From DATKHR01 sp036557365 (GTDB lineage: Bacteria; Acidobacteriota; Vicinamibacteria; Vicinamibacterales; CAVVIG01), in assembly GCA_036557365.1 (NCBI GenBank), contig DATBHR010000077.1, positions 62,001 through 126,000 on the forward strand: DNA of 64,000 nt, read 5' to 3'. The position numbers and the translations under genes were made by a program. Positions 25,948 through 35,694 of the stretch are shown here, in pieces. The stretch's first letter is position 1, and each line of letters opens with the position of its first letter. The notes under the pieces are model-generated. The model had not been told where the DNA came from and ran no database searches. It worked only from the letters and a program-made list of their open reading frames with translations.

Positions 25948-27062
25948 GTCGACGCGGGCTCGGCGTAGCCTTCGGCGTCGTAGCCGCCGCGGTAGTCGCG
26001 TTCGTCCGGCCGCCTGATCTTCGACTGCGCGACGACGCGATCGCGACGGAGGCCGACGAAGTCCGCCATCGACTTCCAGCCTTTGTCCGCGTGTTTTTCC
26101 AGGAACGCTTCGAGACCGTCGTTCAACGCACGGATGACGTTCGGGCCGACCGCGTGATCGAGCATGGCCGCCGTGCAGACCTGCACCGTCCCGCACCCGA
26201 GGAGAAAGTAGTTCAGCGCGTGCTCGAACGTCGAGACGCCGCCGATGCCGGAGAAACTGTTGTCGGGGAACGCCTGCGTCAGCTGCGACATTTTCGCCAG
26301 CGACAGCGGAAGGATCGCAGGACCTCCGAGTCCGCCCGTCGACACGAGCCCATCGACCTGGATCTCGAAGTCCAGCGTGTCGGGATCGATCAACGGCAGC
26401 GACGTGAACGTGTTCGACGAGGAAATCGCGTCCGCGCCGCCGAGGAACGCGCCGCGCGCCTCGATGACGATGTCGGTGGTGGACGGCGTGAGCTTGGCCC
26501 ACACGGGGACGGTGGCGACCTCTTTTACGACCCTCGTCACAATCGAGACCTGCTCCGTGTCCTTGCCGACGTTCGATCCCATGTCGGGCCGGTCCATGTG
26601 CGGGCACGAGAGGTTGAGCTCGAGCGCGTCACAGCCCTGCTCCTGACACGCCTTCGCGAGCTCCTGCCAGTGCCGAAGCTCCGTGTCGTTGCCGGATCCG
26701 GCCATGATCGACGCAACGAGAACGCGATCCGGAAACGCGTGCTTGATGCGGCCGAGTCGCGGCACCCACCAGTCGAGCGTCTTGTCGGAGATGAGTTCCC
26801 AGTTCCACGACGAGTGCAGCGCCGCGCCGGCGCGCTTCTTCATTGACAGGTGCGACGAATCGACGTCGGCGCGGAGAAACTTCGTTTTCGGTCCGACAAC
26901 GTTGACGACCGGGTGCAGGCCGATCGTCTTCGTGACCACGCCGCCCCATCCGGCTTCGAACGCACGGAGGATATTCGATTCCGACTCGGTCGGCGGTGCC
27001 GACGACAGCAGGAACGGATTTGCCAATCGCAGCCCCGTGAACGTCGTCGAAAGATCAATCAT
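25944..27062 (-). CDS. PreA-like dihydropyrimidine/dihydroorotate dehydrogenase
   Basis: A 372-residue FMN TIM barrel of the PreA/DPD-C-terminal family, with LANPFLLSSAPPTES, ALELNLSCPHMDRPDMGSNV, AKLTPSTTDI, GADAISSSNTF and FSGIGGVSTFEHA. PreA with PreT reduces uracil and thymine using NADH. Unlike typical PreA of about 410 residues, it ends at residue 372 with no cysteine cluster, so the C-terminal ferredoxin domain is missing, and no PreT gene is in the window. The dihydropyrimidinase and MmsA-type genes nearby support a pyrimidine role. The uricase stop lies 45 bp upstream. Confidence 0.8.
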   Translation of the reverse strand: MIDLSTTFTGLRLANPFLLSSAPPTESESNILRAFEAGWGGVVTKTIGLHPVVNVVGPKTKFLRADVDSSHLSMKKRAGAALHSSWNWELISDKTLDWWVPRLGRIKHAFPDRVLVASIMAGSGNDTELRHWQELAKACQEQGCDALELNLSCPHMDRPDMGSNVGKDTEQVSIVTRVVKEVATVPVWAKLTPSTTDIVIEARGAFLGGADAISSSNTFTSLPLIDPDTLDFEIQVDGLVSTGGLGGPAILPLSLAKMSQLTQAFPDNSFSGIGGVSTFEHALNYFLLGCGTVQVCTAAMLDHAVGPNVIRALNDGLEAFLEKHADKGWKSMADFVGLRRDRVVAQSKIRRPDERDYRGGYDAEGYAEPAST

Positions 27063-27107
27063 GGTGTGTCTCCGCCCGGCTGAACGGTCGGCCGTCAGGC
27101 GAGCGAT

Positions 27108-27929
27108 TCAACGTCGAATCGTCGCTTCGATCAGGCCGTACGGCTGATCCGTCGCGACGAACACTTCCTGCGGATTGTCGAGCCCGAACGGCGCGAGGTC
27201 GACCAGCAGGTGATGACGATTAGGCAACGTCAGCGTGATGGTGTCGATGTCGCCGCACGCCTGGAGCGCGGCCTCGCCCATCGCGGCCAGCGTGTGCTGG
27301 ACGGACCGGCTGTCGTGCTCCGCGAAAGTTTCAACAAGCGCCGCGCGAATCCGGTCGCGCGACGAGAAATCGACGTCGCGGCCGCGGTACGTCCAGCTCG
27401 CGGTCATCGACGTGGCGAGGACGCGATCGCCGGCGTCCGGCAGCGTCGTGTATTCGTCTCTTGGAAATCCCACGAACGCGGAGTCGGTCGTCTTCAGCAG
27501 CACCACGTTCGTCACGCCGGCTGCAACGATCGTCGCCCGTCGATCGCGCGTGACGAGTGCCGTCCAGTCACCGGCGGCCCGCACGAACGCGTGGGGGTGC
27601 GGACGGCCACGTGCGTCCAGACGGTCCCATGGATGTTCGGTCGCGCTGATCGTGACCTTCTCGACCGCAGGCTTCTCGATGAAATGATCCGCCAGGCGGA
27701 TGGCGAACGCCTCCGCATGCCGGATCGGAGCGCGTCTCGCGAGCGCGTAGACCGTATTCTTCATCGTATCGGTGGCCACGCACGCGCTGTTGTCACCTGC
27801 GTACACGGCTTCGAACGCACCTTCCAGCTGCACGTCGATCGTCAGGTCGTGCAGCTCGTGCGCATCGGCGCCGCGATCGATTCGAACGAGGCGCACGCGC
27901 GACTTGCCGTGACGGTTCCAGCCGATCAT
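27108..27929 (-). CDS. pucL: Urate oxidase (uricase)
   Basis: A 273-residue cofactor-free uricase that oxidises urate to 5-hydroxyisourate. Family motifs are Lys 9 in HGKSRVRLVRI, the T-D-T segment in VATDTMKNTVYALA (Thr 53-55), FVGFPRDEYTTL, and the late LPNRHHLLVDL carrying the His of the Lys-Thr-His relay. The length is normal for a single tunnel-fold protein. It follows the hydroxyisourate hydrolase gene, but with a 279-bp gap that holds a large inverted-repeat element, and is 45 bp ahead of the PreA-like gene. Confidence 0.95.
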   Translation of the reverse strand: MIGWNRHGKSRVRLVRIDRGADAHELHDLTIDVQLEGAFEAVYAGDNSACVATDTMKNTVYALARRAPIRHAEAFAIRLADHFIEKPAVEKVTISATEHPWDRLDARGRPHPHAFVRAAGDWTALVTRDRRATIVAAGVTNVVLLKTTDSAFVGFPRDEYTTLPDAGDRVLATSMTASWTYRGRDVDFSSRDRIRAALVETFAEHDSRSVQHTLAAMGEAALQACGDIDTITLTLPNRHHLLVDLAPFGLDNPQEVFVATDQPYGLIEATIRR

Positions 27930-27965
27930 GTTCCTGGAGGGAACTGAGGAAACGAAGGAAGCGGT

Positions 27966-28178
27966 AAATCACACAGAGAAACGGAGCAACGGAGACAGGC
28001 GATTCGACGGGTCGACCCGCCACGCGGGTCGACGGGCCGCGCCGGATCGGATCGGTAGACGAGCGGCGTGGCTCCAGATCGGGCGCCGTTCGTCCACCGA
28101 TCCGTTCCGGCGCGATGCGTCGCTTCGCGACGCCCGTCGAATCGCACGCCTCTGTTCCTCTGTTCCTCTGTGTGACTT
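27966..28178. repeat. 213-bp branched inverted-repeat element
   Basis: Outer arms 27966-28011 and 28133-28178 are 46 nt each and match as reverse complements at 38 of 46 positions. Inner arms 28038-28068 and 28084-28114 match at 28 of 31. Two side hairpins sit at the junction: GTCGACCCGC/GCGGGTCGAC with loop CAC (28011-28033) and GCGTCGC/GCGACGC with loop TTC (28117-28133). The whole folds as a cloverleaf-like cruciform, with the apical loop at 28069-28083. It fills the only large gap inside the purine operon and encodes no protein. It could be a MITE-like element or a structured mRNA segment. Confidence 0.85.
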
Positions 28179-28208
28179 GCCGCTGGCTCCGTCATCTCCG
28201 TTCTCGTT

Positions 28209-28544
28209 CTACGTCCCGCGATACGTCGAATAGCCGAAGGGGCTCACCACAAGCGGGATGTGATAGTGCTCGGATCCGTCGCGCACGGTGAACGTGACGT
28301 TCGCCTCCGGAAAGAACGGCTCGACCACGCCCTGACTTCGGTGATAGTCGCCCAGATCGAAGACCAGCTGGTAGGTGCCCGGATCGATCGCGCGGCCTTC
28401 GGTGAGGCTGGCCAGTCGTCCGTTGGCGTCGGTCGTGCCCCGCGCGACGGGCACCCAGTCGTGCGTGCCGCGCATCTCGAGAATCACATCGATGCCCGCC
28501 GCCGGCGTGCCTCGCGCGATGTCCAGGACGTGTGTCGTGATCAT
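28209..28544 (-). CDS. pucM: 5-hydroxyisourate hydrolase
   Basis: A 111-residue transthyretin-related hydrolase that opens 5-hydroxyisourate to OHCU, the second step after uricase. It has the N-terminal THVLDIARGTPAAGI with the catalytic His, TTDANGRLASL, and the C-terminal HYHIPLVVSPFGYSTYRG followed by Thr, so the signature YRGS tetrapeptide reads YRGT. There is no signal peptide, hence it is cytoplasmic. Its start overlaps the stop of the OHCU decarboxylase gene by 4 bp (ATGA). Confidence 0.95.
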   Translation of the reverse strand: MITTHVLDIARGTPAAGIDVILEMRGTHDWVPVARGTTDANGRLASLTEGRAIDPGTYQLVFDLGDYHRSQGVVEPFFPEANVTFTVRDGSEHYHIPLVVSPFGYSTYRGT

Positions 28545-29044
28545 GTCAACAGCTTCGCCAGCCTCAACCGCGTAATCTTACGCTGCTCCGTCGCCGCCGC
28601 CTTCAGCTCCGCGTCGCGATTATTGACCATCCTGCGCTCCATCATCGCGAGCATCTCGTCGCCCGTCAGGCCGGTCGCACAGACGATGAAGATGTGACCG
28701 AACCGTTCCTCGTATTCGCGATTGCGCTCCTCGAGCGCGGCACGTGTGGCCGCCGCAACGCCGGCCTGCTCGTCCGCCGACCAGCCTGACGACGAAGACG
28801 CGGCGACGCTCGTCGTGGCGTGCGACACCATGGCGCCGATTCGTGGATGCGCGGAGAACGCCTCCAGCCAGTCCGCGCGCCCGAGCAGGCTGCATGCGCA
28901 ATCGGACGCCGCAATGACGTCCTCGAGGTTCGCAAATGGACGCGCGTCTGCGACCGTCTCCGCCCAGCGTGACGAGCCGCAGCAGTCGAGCAGCGCCCGC
29001 ATGGCGCGATCCCGGGACGCGTCATTCAGCTCCGCTAGTCGCAC
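28541..29044 (-). CDS. uraD: OHCU (2-oxo-4-hydroxy-4-carboxy-5-ureidoimidazoline) decarboxylase
   Basis: A 167-residue all-helical decarboxylase that turns OHCU into S-allantoin. The catalytic His is His 66 in AFSAHPRIG. The later SADEQAGV block and YEERFGHIFIVCATG are family hallmarks. It overlaps the allantoicase gene by 10 bp at its start and the hydroxyisourate hydrolase gene by 4 bp at its end, so the three are translated as a tight unit. Without it, OHCU would decay to racemic allantoin. Confidence 0.93.
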   Translation of the reverse strand: MRLAELNDASRDRAMRALLDCCGSSRWAETVADARPFANLEDVIAASDCACSLLGRADWLEAFSAHPRIGAMVSHATTSVAASSSSGWSADEQAGVAAATRAALEERNREYEERFGHIFIVCATGLTGDEMLAMMERRMVNNRDAELKAAATEQRKITRLRLAKLLT

Positions 29045-29982
29045 GCGCGTCCGTACAGCCGCAGCCGTCCGACCCCGCCATCAGGAAAAATATTGAACCG
29101 CACGTACGCCACCTCGCCAATCGCGCGCACGCCGTCTTCGAACGACTGCTGACGATGCGGCTCGAGCGGCGTTCGCTCGAGCAACGCGATCCAATCAGCA
29201 GCGTCGGGGCCGGTACGCGAACCTTCGAGACTGCACGCGCCGGGCGCGTTGCCCTTGAAATGTCGCGTGTCGACCTCGATCCGACGGACAGCGCCGGGCC
29301 TCGCAAGCTTGACGACGGTCCAGTCGTGACCGACACCGCGACGCCGCCTGGTTTCCCAGCCGTCGCCCATGTGCGTCGCATCGCCGGGCATGATCAGATT
29401 GTGGCGCGAGCCGTAGAACATGTCGCTGCACGCGACCACCAGGCCGCCGTGTTCGGCCGCTGCGAGATCGACGTCGCCGCGCCGCTTCAGACGCGTCCAG
29501 TCGGCTGCCACTTCGCCGTAGATCCGCAAACGCGCGACGCCGCCGTCAGGATAAATGCGCAGGCGCACGTGCGACGCGGGTGACTCGGACGACGCGCTGA
29601 ACTGGTTGTGACTATGACCTTTCAGCGGCGACCGCGGAATCAGCTCGGACCACGCCGATCCGTCGCCGACGTCCACCGCGCACGACTCCGGATAGTTGCC
29701 GGTGAAATGCGTCGTTTCAACGTCCACACCGCGCACGATGCCGGGCACGCCGAGGCGGACGACGCACCAGTCATGACTCTCGGCGGTGACGTCGCGGCGG
29801 CGCCGCGTTTCCCAGCCGTCCATCCATTTGCCGCGCTCCGTGTAGACGCCCTCGCGCCACTCAGGGGCAGCGGACTTCAGCATGTTGTCCTTGGCGGCGA
29901 AGAACTCGTCGTTCGCGTCGATGGCCGCGCTTCCGAAGCGCTCGGACGCGAGGTCGATGAGATCCAGAAACGTCGGTGTCAT
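29035..29982 (-). CDS. alc: Allantoicase
   Basis: A 315-residue enzyme that hydrolyses allantoate to ureidoglycolate and urea. It has the two-fold internal repeat of the family: GWETRRRRDVTAESHDWCVV with VETTHFTGNYPESC, and GWETRRRRGVGHDWTVVKLA with VDTRHFKGNAPGAC. The length is close to bacterial allantoicases. It starts in a 4-bp ATGA overlap with the allantoinase stop. The next enzyme, ureidoglycolate lyase, is not encoded in the window. Confidence 0.95.
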   Translation of the reverse strand: MTPTFLDLIDLASERFGSAAIDANDEFFAAKDNMLKSAAPEWREGVYTERGKWMDGWETRRRRDVTAESHDWCVVRLGVPGIVRGVDVETTHFTGNYPESCAVDVGDGSAWSELIPRSPLKGHSHNQFSASSESPASHVRLRIYPDGGVARLRIYGEVAADWTRLKRRGDVDLAAAEHGGLVVACSDMFYGSRHNLIMPGDATHMGDGWETRRRRGVGHDWTVVKLARPGAVRRIEVDTRHFKGNAPGACSLEGSRTGPDAADWIALLERTPLEPHRQQSFEDGVRAIGEVAYVRFNIFPDGGVGRLRLYGRACD

Positions 29983-31295
29983 AGCAGCCGCCCGCGCGGC
30001 TCACCCGCAACTGCGTTGTTGTCCCACACGCGCTCGCCGCGCAGGAACGTCGTCTGCACGAGACCGCGGAGACGTCGTCCTGCATAGGGCGTCACCTTGT
30101 GCCGCTGCTGGAGCGCCGCCGCGTCGACGACGTCGTCGGCGTCATCTCGCCAGAGGACGAGGTCGGCGTCGAAGCCGCGCGCGATGCGGCCCTTTCGTGT
30201 GCCGAGCCCGGCAAGCGCCGCCGGCGCCTCGCTCATCCACCGCGCGAGGTCGATGGTCCGCGCCGATCGCGCATGTGCGAGCGCGGCAGTCCAGACGGCC
30301 CGGAGCGACAGCTCGAGCGACGCGATCCCGCCCCACGATTCGACGAAGTTTCCGGCGCGCTTCATCGCCGGCGGCGACGGCGAATGATCGGTGGCCACGA
30401 GATCCAGCGAGCCGCCTTCAAGGCTTCGCCAGAGCGCCGCGCGATGGCTCGCCTGCCGGATGGGCGGCGCACATTTGAATTCGGTCGCGCCTTCAGGAAC
30501 GTCGTCACTGCAGAATGTCAGATAGTGCGGGCAGGTCTCACCGGAGATCTGCGCGCCAGAAGCCCGCGCGCGCTGAATGGCATCCACTCCTTCGGCGGAG
30601 CTGACGTGTACGATGTGGACGCGGGCCTCGTACTCGCGCGACAGACGTCCCGTCAGATCGATGGCATCGGACTCGGACTCCGGCGGCCGGCTGGCGAGGT
30701 ACGCGCTGTACGCGGTCGTGGCTGGACGACTGAGCCGTGCCGGCAGCTCCGCATGCACGAGGAGCGGCAAACGCAGGCGCGCCAGCAGTGGCAGCGCGCG
30801 GCGCAGGTGCGCTTCGTCAACGGATTGAAAGTCGTCGACGCCAGACGGAACGAGGAAACACTTGAAGCCCCGGACGCCGGCGTCGGCGAGCGCATTCAGA
30901 TGCGCTTCGTTGCCGGGAACGACGCCGCCCCAGAACGCGACGTCAACGAACACGCGCCGTTCAGCGGCGCGCCGTTTCAGCTCGAATGCCTCGAGCGTCG
31001 TCGTCGCCGGCGTGCTGTTCAGCGGCATGTCGACAATGGTCGTGACGCCGCCTGCTGCGGCGGCGCGCGTGGCGGTGTCAAAGCCTTCCCAGTCAGTGCG
31101 TCCAGGCTCGTTGACGTGGACGTGCGAGTCCACGAGGCCGGGACTCACGACCAGGTTCCGCGCTTCGACGATGTCAGCGCCTGCGGGAACGTCGTGAAAC
31201 TCGCCGACGCTGGTGATTTGTCCGTCCTCGATGACGATGGAGGCCGCGCGTTCGCCGGTCGGGAGAACGACGCGCTCGCCGCGGACGACCAGCAC
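29979..31295 (-). CDS. allB: Allantoinase
   Basis: A 438-residue amidohydrolase that opens allantoin to allantoate. Metal-site motifs are GLVDSHVHVNEPGRTDWEGF, the carbamylated-Lys site GFKCFLVPSG, HAELPAR, HVSSAEG and ATDHSPSPP. The GTG at 31295 was chosen because it begins 4 nt after the dihydropyrimidinase stop and just before VVRGERVVLP, the natural first strand. An in-frame codon at 31382 would add 29 low-complexity residues inside the upstream gene. No strong ribosome site is visible, which fits coupled translation. Confidence 0.92.
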   Translation of the reverse strand: MLVVRGERVVLPTGERAASIVIEDGQITSVGEFHDVPAGADIVEARNLVVSPGLVDSHVHVNEPGRTDWEGFDTATRAAAAGGVTTIVDMPLNSTPATTTLEAFELKRRAAERRVFVDVAFWGGVVPGNEAHLNALADAGVRGFKCFLVPSGVDDFQSVDEAHLRRALPLLARLRLPLLVHAELPARLSRPATTAYSAYLASRPPESESDAIDLTGRLSREYEARVHIVHVSSAEGVDAIQRARASGAQISGETCPHYLTFCSDDVPEGATEFKCAPPIRQASHRAALWRSLEGGSLDLVATDHSPSPPAMKRAGNFVESWGGIASLELSLRAVWTAALAHARSARTIDLARWMSEAPAALAGLGTRKGRIARGFDADLVLWRDDADDVVDAAALQQRHKVTPYAGRRLRGLVQTTFLRGERVWDNNAVAGEPRGRLL

Positions 31296-31299
31296 GGCG

Positions 31300-32682
31300 T
31301 CAGGACCGCGTGGCCCGCTTGAGGAACGATCCCGCGCCGGCGCGGCCGACGAACTTGCCGTTGTCGATGACCAGCCGTCCACGTGACAGAACGGTGTCCG
31401 CCGCTCCGGTCACCTTCCGTCCCTCGTACGGGTTGTAGTCGACCTTCATGTGAAGCGTCCGCGCCGACAGCGTGACGGTACGGTTGGGATCGAAGACGAC
31501 AATGTCCGCGTCCGATCCCGGCGCGATCGTTCCCTTTCGCGGGAAGAGGCCGAAAATCCTGGCGGGCGACGTCGACGTCAGCTCGACGAAGCGATTCAGC
31601 GAAATCCGTTTCTCGCGCACGCCGCCGTCGTAGACGAGGCTCATGCGCGTTTCGATTCCCGGCGCGCCGTTCGGGATCTTCGAGAAGTCGCTGCGGCCGA
31701 GCTCTTTCTGCTCCTTCATGCAGAACGGACAGTGATCCGTCGAGATGCACTGCAGATCGTTGAACGCGAGGCCGCGCCACAGCTGCGCCTGCTTCGCGCG
31801 ATCGCGCAGCGGCGGGCTCATGACGTACTTCGCACCTTCGAAGTCCGGTTCCTCGTAGTTGTCGTACGACAGGAAGAGATACTGCGGGCACGTTTCCGCG
31901 TACGCGGGCAGGCCGCGATCGCGCGCTTCCGTCACCATCTCAAGCGCTTCGGCCGAAGACAGGTGGACGATGTAAACGGGTACGTCGGCGATCTCGGCGA
32001 GCGCGATCGCGCGGTGCGTCGCCTCGGCTTCCGCGCGCGCGGGCCGGGTCAGCGCGTGATATTTCGGCGCCGTCTTGCCTTCCGCAAGCGCGCGCTGGAC
32101 GAGCACGTCGATGACGTCCCCGTTTTCGGCGTGCATGCAGATCGTTCCGCCGTTCTTCCCCGTCCGGAGCAGCGCCTTGAAAATGCTTCCGTCGTCCAGC
32201 ATGAAGACGCCGCGATAGGCCATGAACAGCTTGAACGAGGTGATGCCCTGCGACACGAGCGCGTCCATTTCCTGCTCGGTCTGATCGTTCAGGTCCGTCA
32301 TGATCATGTGGAAGCCGTAGTCGATGGCGGCCTTGCCTTCCGCCTTCTTCAGCCACGTTTCCCACGCGTGATGGAGCGTCTGGCCCTTGTACTGGATGGC
32401 GAAGTCGACGACCGACGTCGTCCCGCCGAAGGCCGCCGCGATGGTGCCGGATTCGAAGTCGTCGGCCGACGTCGTGCCGCCGAAGGGCATGTCGAGGTGC
32501 GTGTGCACGTCGATGCCGCCGGGCAGCACGTATTTGCCGGACGCGTCGATCACGCGGTCGGCGTGAATGTCGGCGAGCGACGCGCCGATGAGCGCGATCT
32601 TCTCACCCTCGATCAGGACGTCGCCGCGATACTGGTCGACGGCCGTGACCACTGTGCCGTTCTTGATCAGCGTTCTAGGCAT
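31300..32682 (-). CDS. hydA: Dihydropyrimidinase
   Basis: A 460-residue D-hydantoinase/dihydropyrimidinase that opens dihydrouracil or dihydrothymine to N-carbamoyl-beta-amino acids. Motifs are LPGGIDVHTHLDMPFGGTTS, SFKLFMAYRGVF with the carbamylated Lys, ICMHAENGD, VYIVHLSSAEA and CISTDHCPFC. It differs from the neighbouring allantoinase in its loops and C-terminal extension. It lies 97 bp downstream of the mmsA-type gene, across a 9-bp repeat run, and starts the tight purine operon. No beta-ureidopropionase is seen in the window. Confidence 0.93.
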   Translation of the reverse strand: MPRTLIKNGTVVTAVDQYRGDVLIEGEKIALIGASLADIHADRVIDASGKYVLPGGIDVHTHLDMPFGGTTSADDFESGTIAAAFGGTTSVVDFAIQYKGQTLHHAWETWLKKAEGKAAIDYGFHMIMTDLNDQTEQEMDALVSQGITSFKLFMAYRGVFMLDDGSIFKALLRTGKNGGTICMHAENGDVIDVLVQRALAEGKTAPKYHALTRPARAEAEATHRAIALAEIADVPVYIVHLSSAEALEMVTEARDRGLPAYAETCPQYLFLSYDNYEEPDFEGAKYVMSPPLRDRAKQAQLWRGLAFNDLQCISTDHCPFCMKEQKELGRSDFSKIPNGAPGIETRMSLVYDGGVREKRISLNRFVELTSTSPARIFGLFPRKGTIAPGSDADIVVFDPNRTVTLSARTLHMKVDYNPYEGRKVTGAADTVLSRGRLVIDNGKFVGRAGAGSFLKRATRS

Positions 32683-32739
32683 TGTGTAGATCGCCGCAGA
32701 CGCTACCTTTTTCTACTGGCGGCGGGGCCCCACCCCCGC

Positions 32740-32775
32740 CCACCGGGCCCACCGTCGCTACCCGGCCTACCTGAC
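32740..32775. repeat. Four tandem 9-bp units, same family as 20653-20715
   Basis: Units CCACCGGGC, CCACCGTCG, CTACCCGGC and CTACCTGAC lie end to end and fit the CYACC consensus of the array near 20.7 kb. A more decayed unit precedes them. The array sits 4 bp from the stop codon of the minus-strand mmsA-type gene, in the same orientation relative to a stop as the other array. Confidence 0.75.
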
Positions 32776-32779
32776 CTAA

Positions 32780-34255
<1,476 letters not shown>

Positions 34256-34299
34256 GCCGGTCTCCTTGGGAAAGCGCCATTATAGGCCGCGCGTTGGCG

Positions 34300-35556
34300 T
34301 CAATTCCCGCTGAGCAGGAGCGGCTTCGCTTCGCGTGACCATCCTTCTTCCCACGTCGGCTTGGCAGCCCGGCGCGATCCGGTTCGCAGCCGCTCGAGCA
34401 GCGACGACCCGTCGGGGAAGGTTTCGAACAGATCGAACAGGACGTCGGCCAGCTGACGCGCGGTCGAAAACAGCAGTCCGTTTTCGCCGTGGCGGACGCG
34501 CTCAGCGAGTGACGCGCCGTAATCGAGCGCGCACACCGGAACGCCGGCGCCGAACAAATCGACGACTTTCATCGGAATGTCCAGGCCGGACGACGAACGA
34601 TGCAGGCACAACCCGAGGTCGGCGCTGCCGACGATGCGCGGGTAGTCTTCGGGATCGAGCCAGCGCGTCCGCAGCTGAATGCGCCGCGCCGGCAGGCCGG
34701 CAAACCGCCGCTCGAACTCCGCCCGGCGCTGACCATCCCCCGTCACGAGGATGACGAGATGCGGGAACCGGCGCGACGGCCCGCCCGCTTCCCAGCCGCG
34801 AATCCGGTCCTCGATCTGTACGACGGCGTCGATGACGACGTCGAAGTCCTCGTCGGCGGTCCAGCCGGTCGGACTGACGATGAAGCCGACGGGACCTGAG
34901 CCGCGAATCCCGAGCCGGGAGAACAGCGCCTGCCGGATCTGCTCGCGCTCGGTGCGCTCGACGGGCACGAACGCCGACGCCGGCCGGTCGTAGAGCACGC
35001 ACACGTTCCGCAGCTTGAAGCGGTCCACGAGAAACTTGGCGAAGCCGCGGGACACACAAAGGTTGGCGTCGGCCCGCCTGCCCGCCATCTTCTCGAGCCA
35101 CCGCGCCATCCGGACGCCGGGATGCCGTCGTCCGAGTCGAAGCGCGAGCATCGAATAGCCGAGATTGTGCCAGTCGACGATCAGCCGGGCACGCCTCAGC
35201 CGTGCGCACACCCAGGTAATCGGCAGTGTCGGCAGCGCCGGCGGACTCTGCACGAGCAGCACGTCGAACGACGGCGTCCGCATGAGCGCGGTGAAGAGAG
35301 AAATGCTCGTGCGGAAACCATCGATGAACGCCGCGCATGCGAAGAGAATGGCCGACCGGCCGACGCGCTGCCGCAGACGTGCTTCCGAAAGATGGCGAAC
35401 GGTAATGTGCGGATCGCCGGCCAGCCGTTTGGGTAACGGCGCACCGGCATATCCGATGAAGTCGACGTCGACGCCGCTCGCGGCGAGCGCCTGGGCGTGA
35501 TACTGCATGCGGGGACTCCGCCCGAGATCCCCAATGACAACGACAGCGGCGCGCAT
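34300..35556 (-). CDS. ALG1-like (GT33) mannosyltransferase-type glycosyltransferase
   Basis: A 418-residue GT-B glycosyltransferase that strikingly follows eukaryotic ALG1, the beta-1,4-mannosyltransferase acting on dolichyl-PP-chitobiose. Matches include GDLGRSPRMQYHA (9-21), VDWHNLGYSMLALRLG (127-142), SPTGWTADEDFDVVIDA (228-244), and ADLGLCLHRSSSGLDIPMKV (312-331), then VDLFGAGVPVCALDY. The C-terminal FDLFETFPDGSSLLERLR and WEEGWSREA also fit. No N-terminal membrane anchor is obvious. Its bacterial acceptor is unknown. It lies between the xanthine dehydrogenase and mmsA genes, with no other glycan gene near. Confidence 0.85.
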   Translation of the reverse strand: MRAAVVVIGDLGRSPRMQYHAQALAASGVDVDFIGYAGAPLPKRLAGDPHITVRHLSEARLRQRVGRSAILFACAAFIDGFRTSISLFTALMRTPSFDVLLVQSPPALPTLPITWVCARLRRARLIVDWHNLGYSMLALRLGRRHPGVRMARWLEKMAGRRADANLCVSRGFAKFLVDRFKLRNVCVLYDRPASAFVPVERTEREQIRQALFSRLGIRGSGPVGFIVSPTGWTADEDFDVVIDAVVQIEDRIRGWEAGGPSRRFPHLVILVTGDGQRRAEFERRFAGLPARRIQLRTRWLDPEDYPRIVGSADLGLCLHRSSSGLDIPMKVVDLFGAGVPVCALDYGASLAERVRHGENGLLFSTARQLADVLFDLFETFPDGSSLLERLRTGSRRAAKPTWEEGWSREAKPLLLSGN

Positions 35557-35694
35557 CTTCGGTGGCGGGACGCTGTTAGCATAACCCAGCGAACTCGCGG
35601 ATCGACTGCGCTCGCGGCCTGTCAGATCGCACAGCCGCGACCCGCTCGCGTCGAAACGGCCGCGGTCTGCTCACGGCTGCATCGTTCGACCTGC

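Noticed and set aside
26550..26600. Val at the position of the catalytic Cys of mammalian dihydropyrimidine dehydrogenase in the PreA-like protein
   Set aside because: From memory, E. coli PreA also has a MGSxVG sequence at this point, so this looks normal for the bacterial subgroup rather than a lost active site.
24703..26607. A longer reading of the DUF885-like protein reaching back to 26607
   Set aside because: The extra N-terminal part is antisense-style Arg/His-rich sequence inside the PreA-like gene. The GTG at 25947 gives a clean lipoprotein signal and a GTGA overlap.
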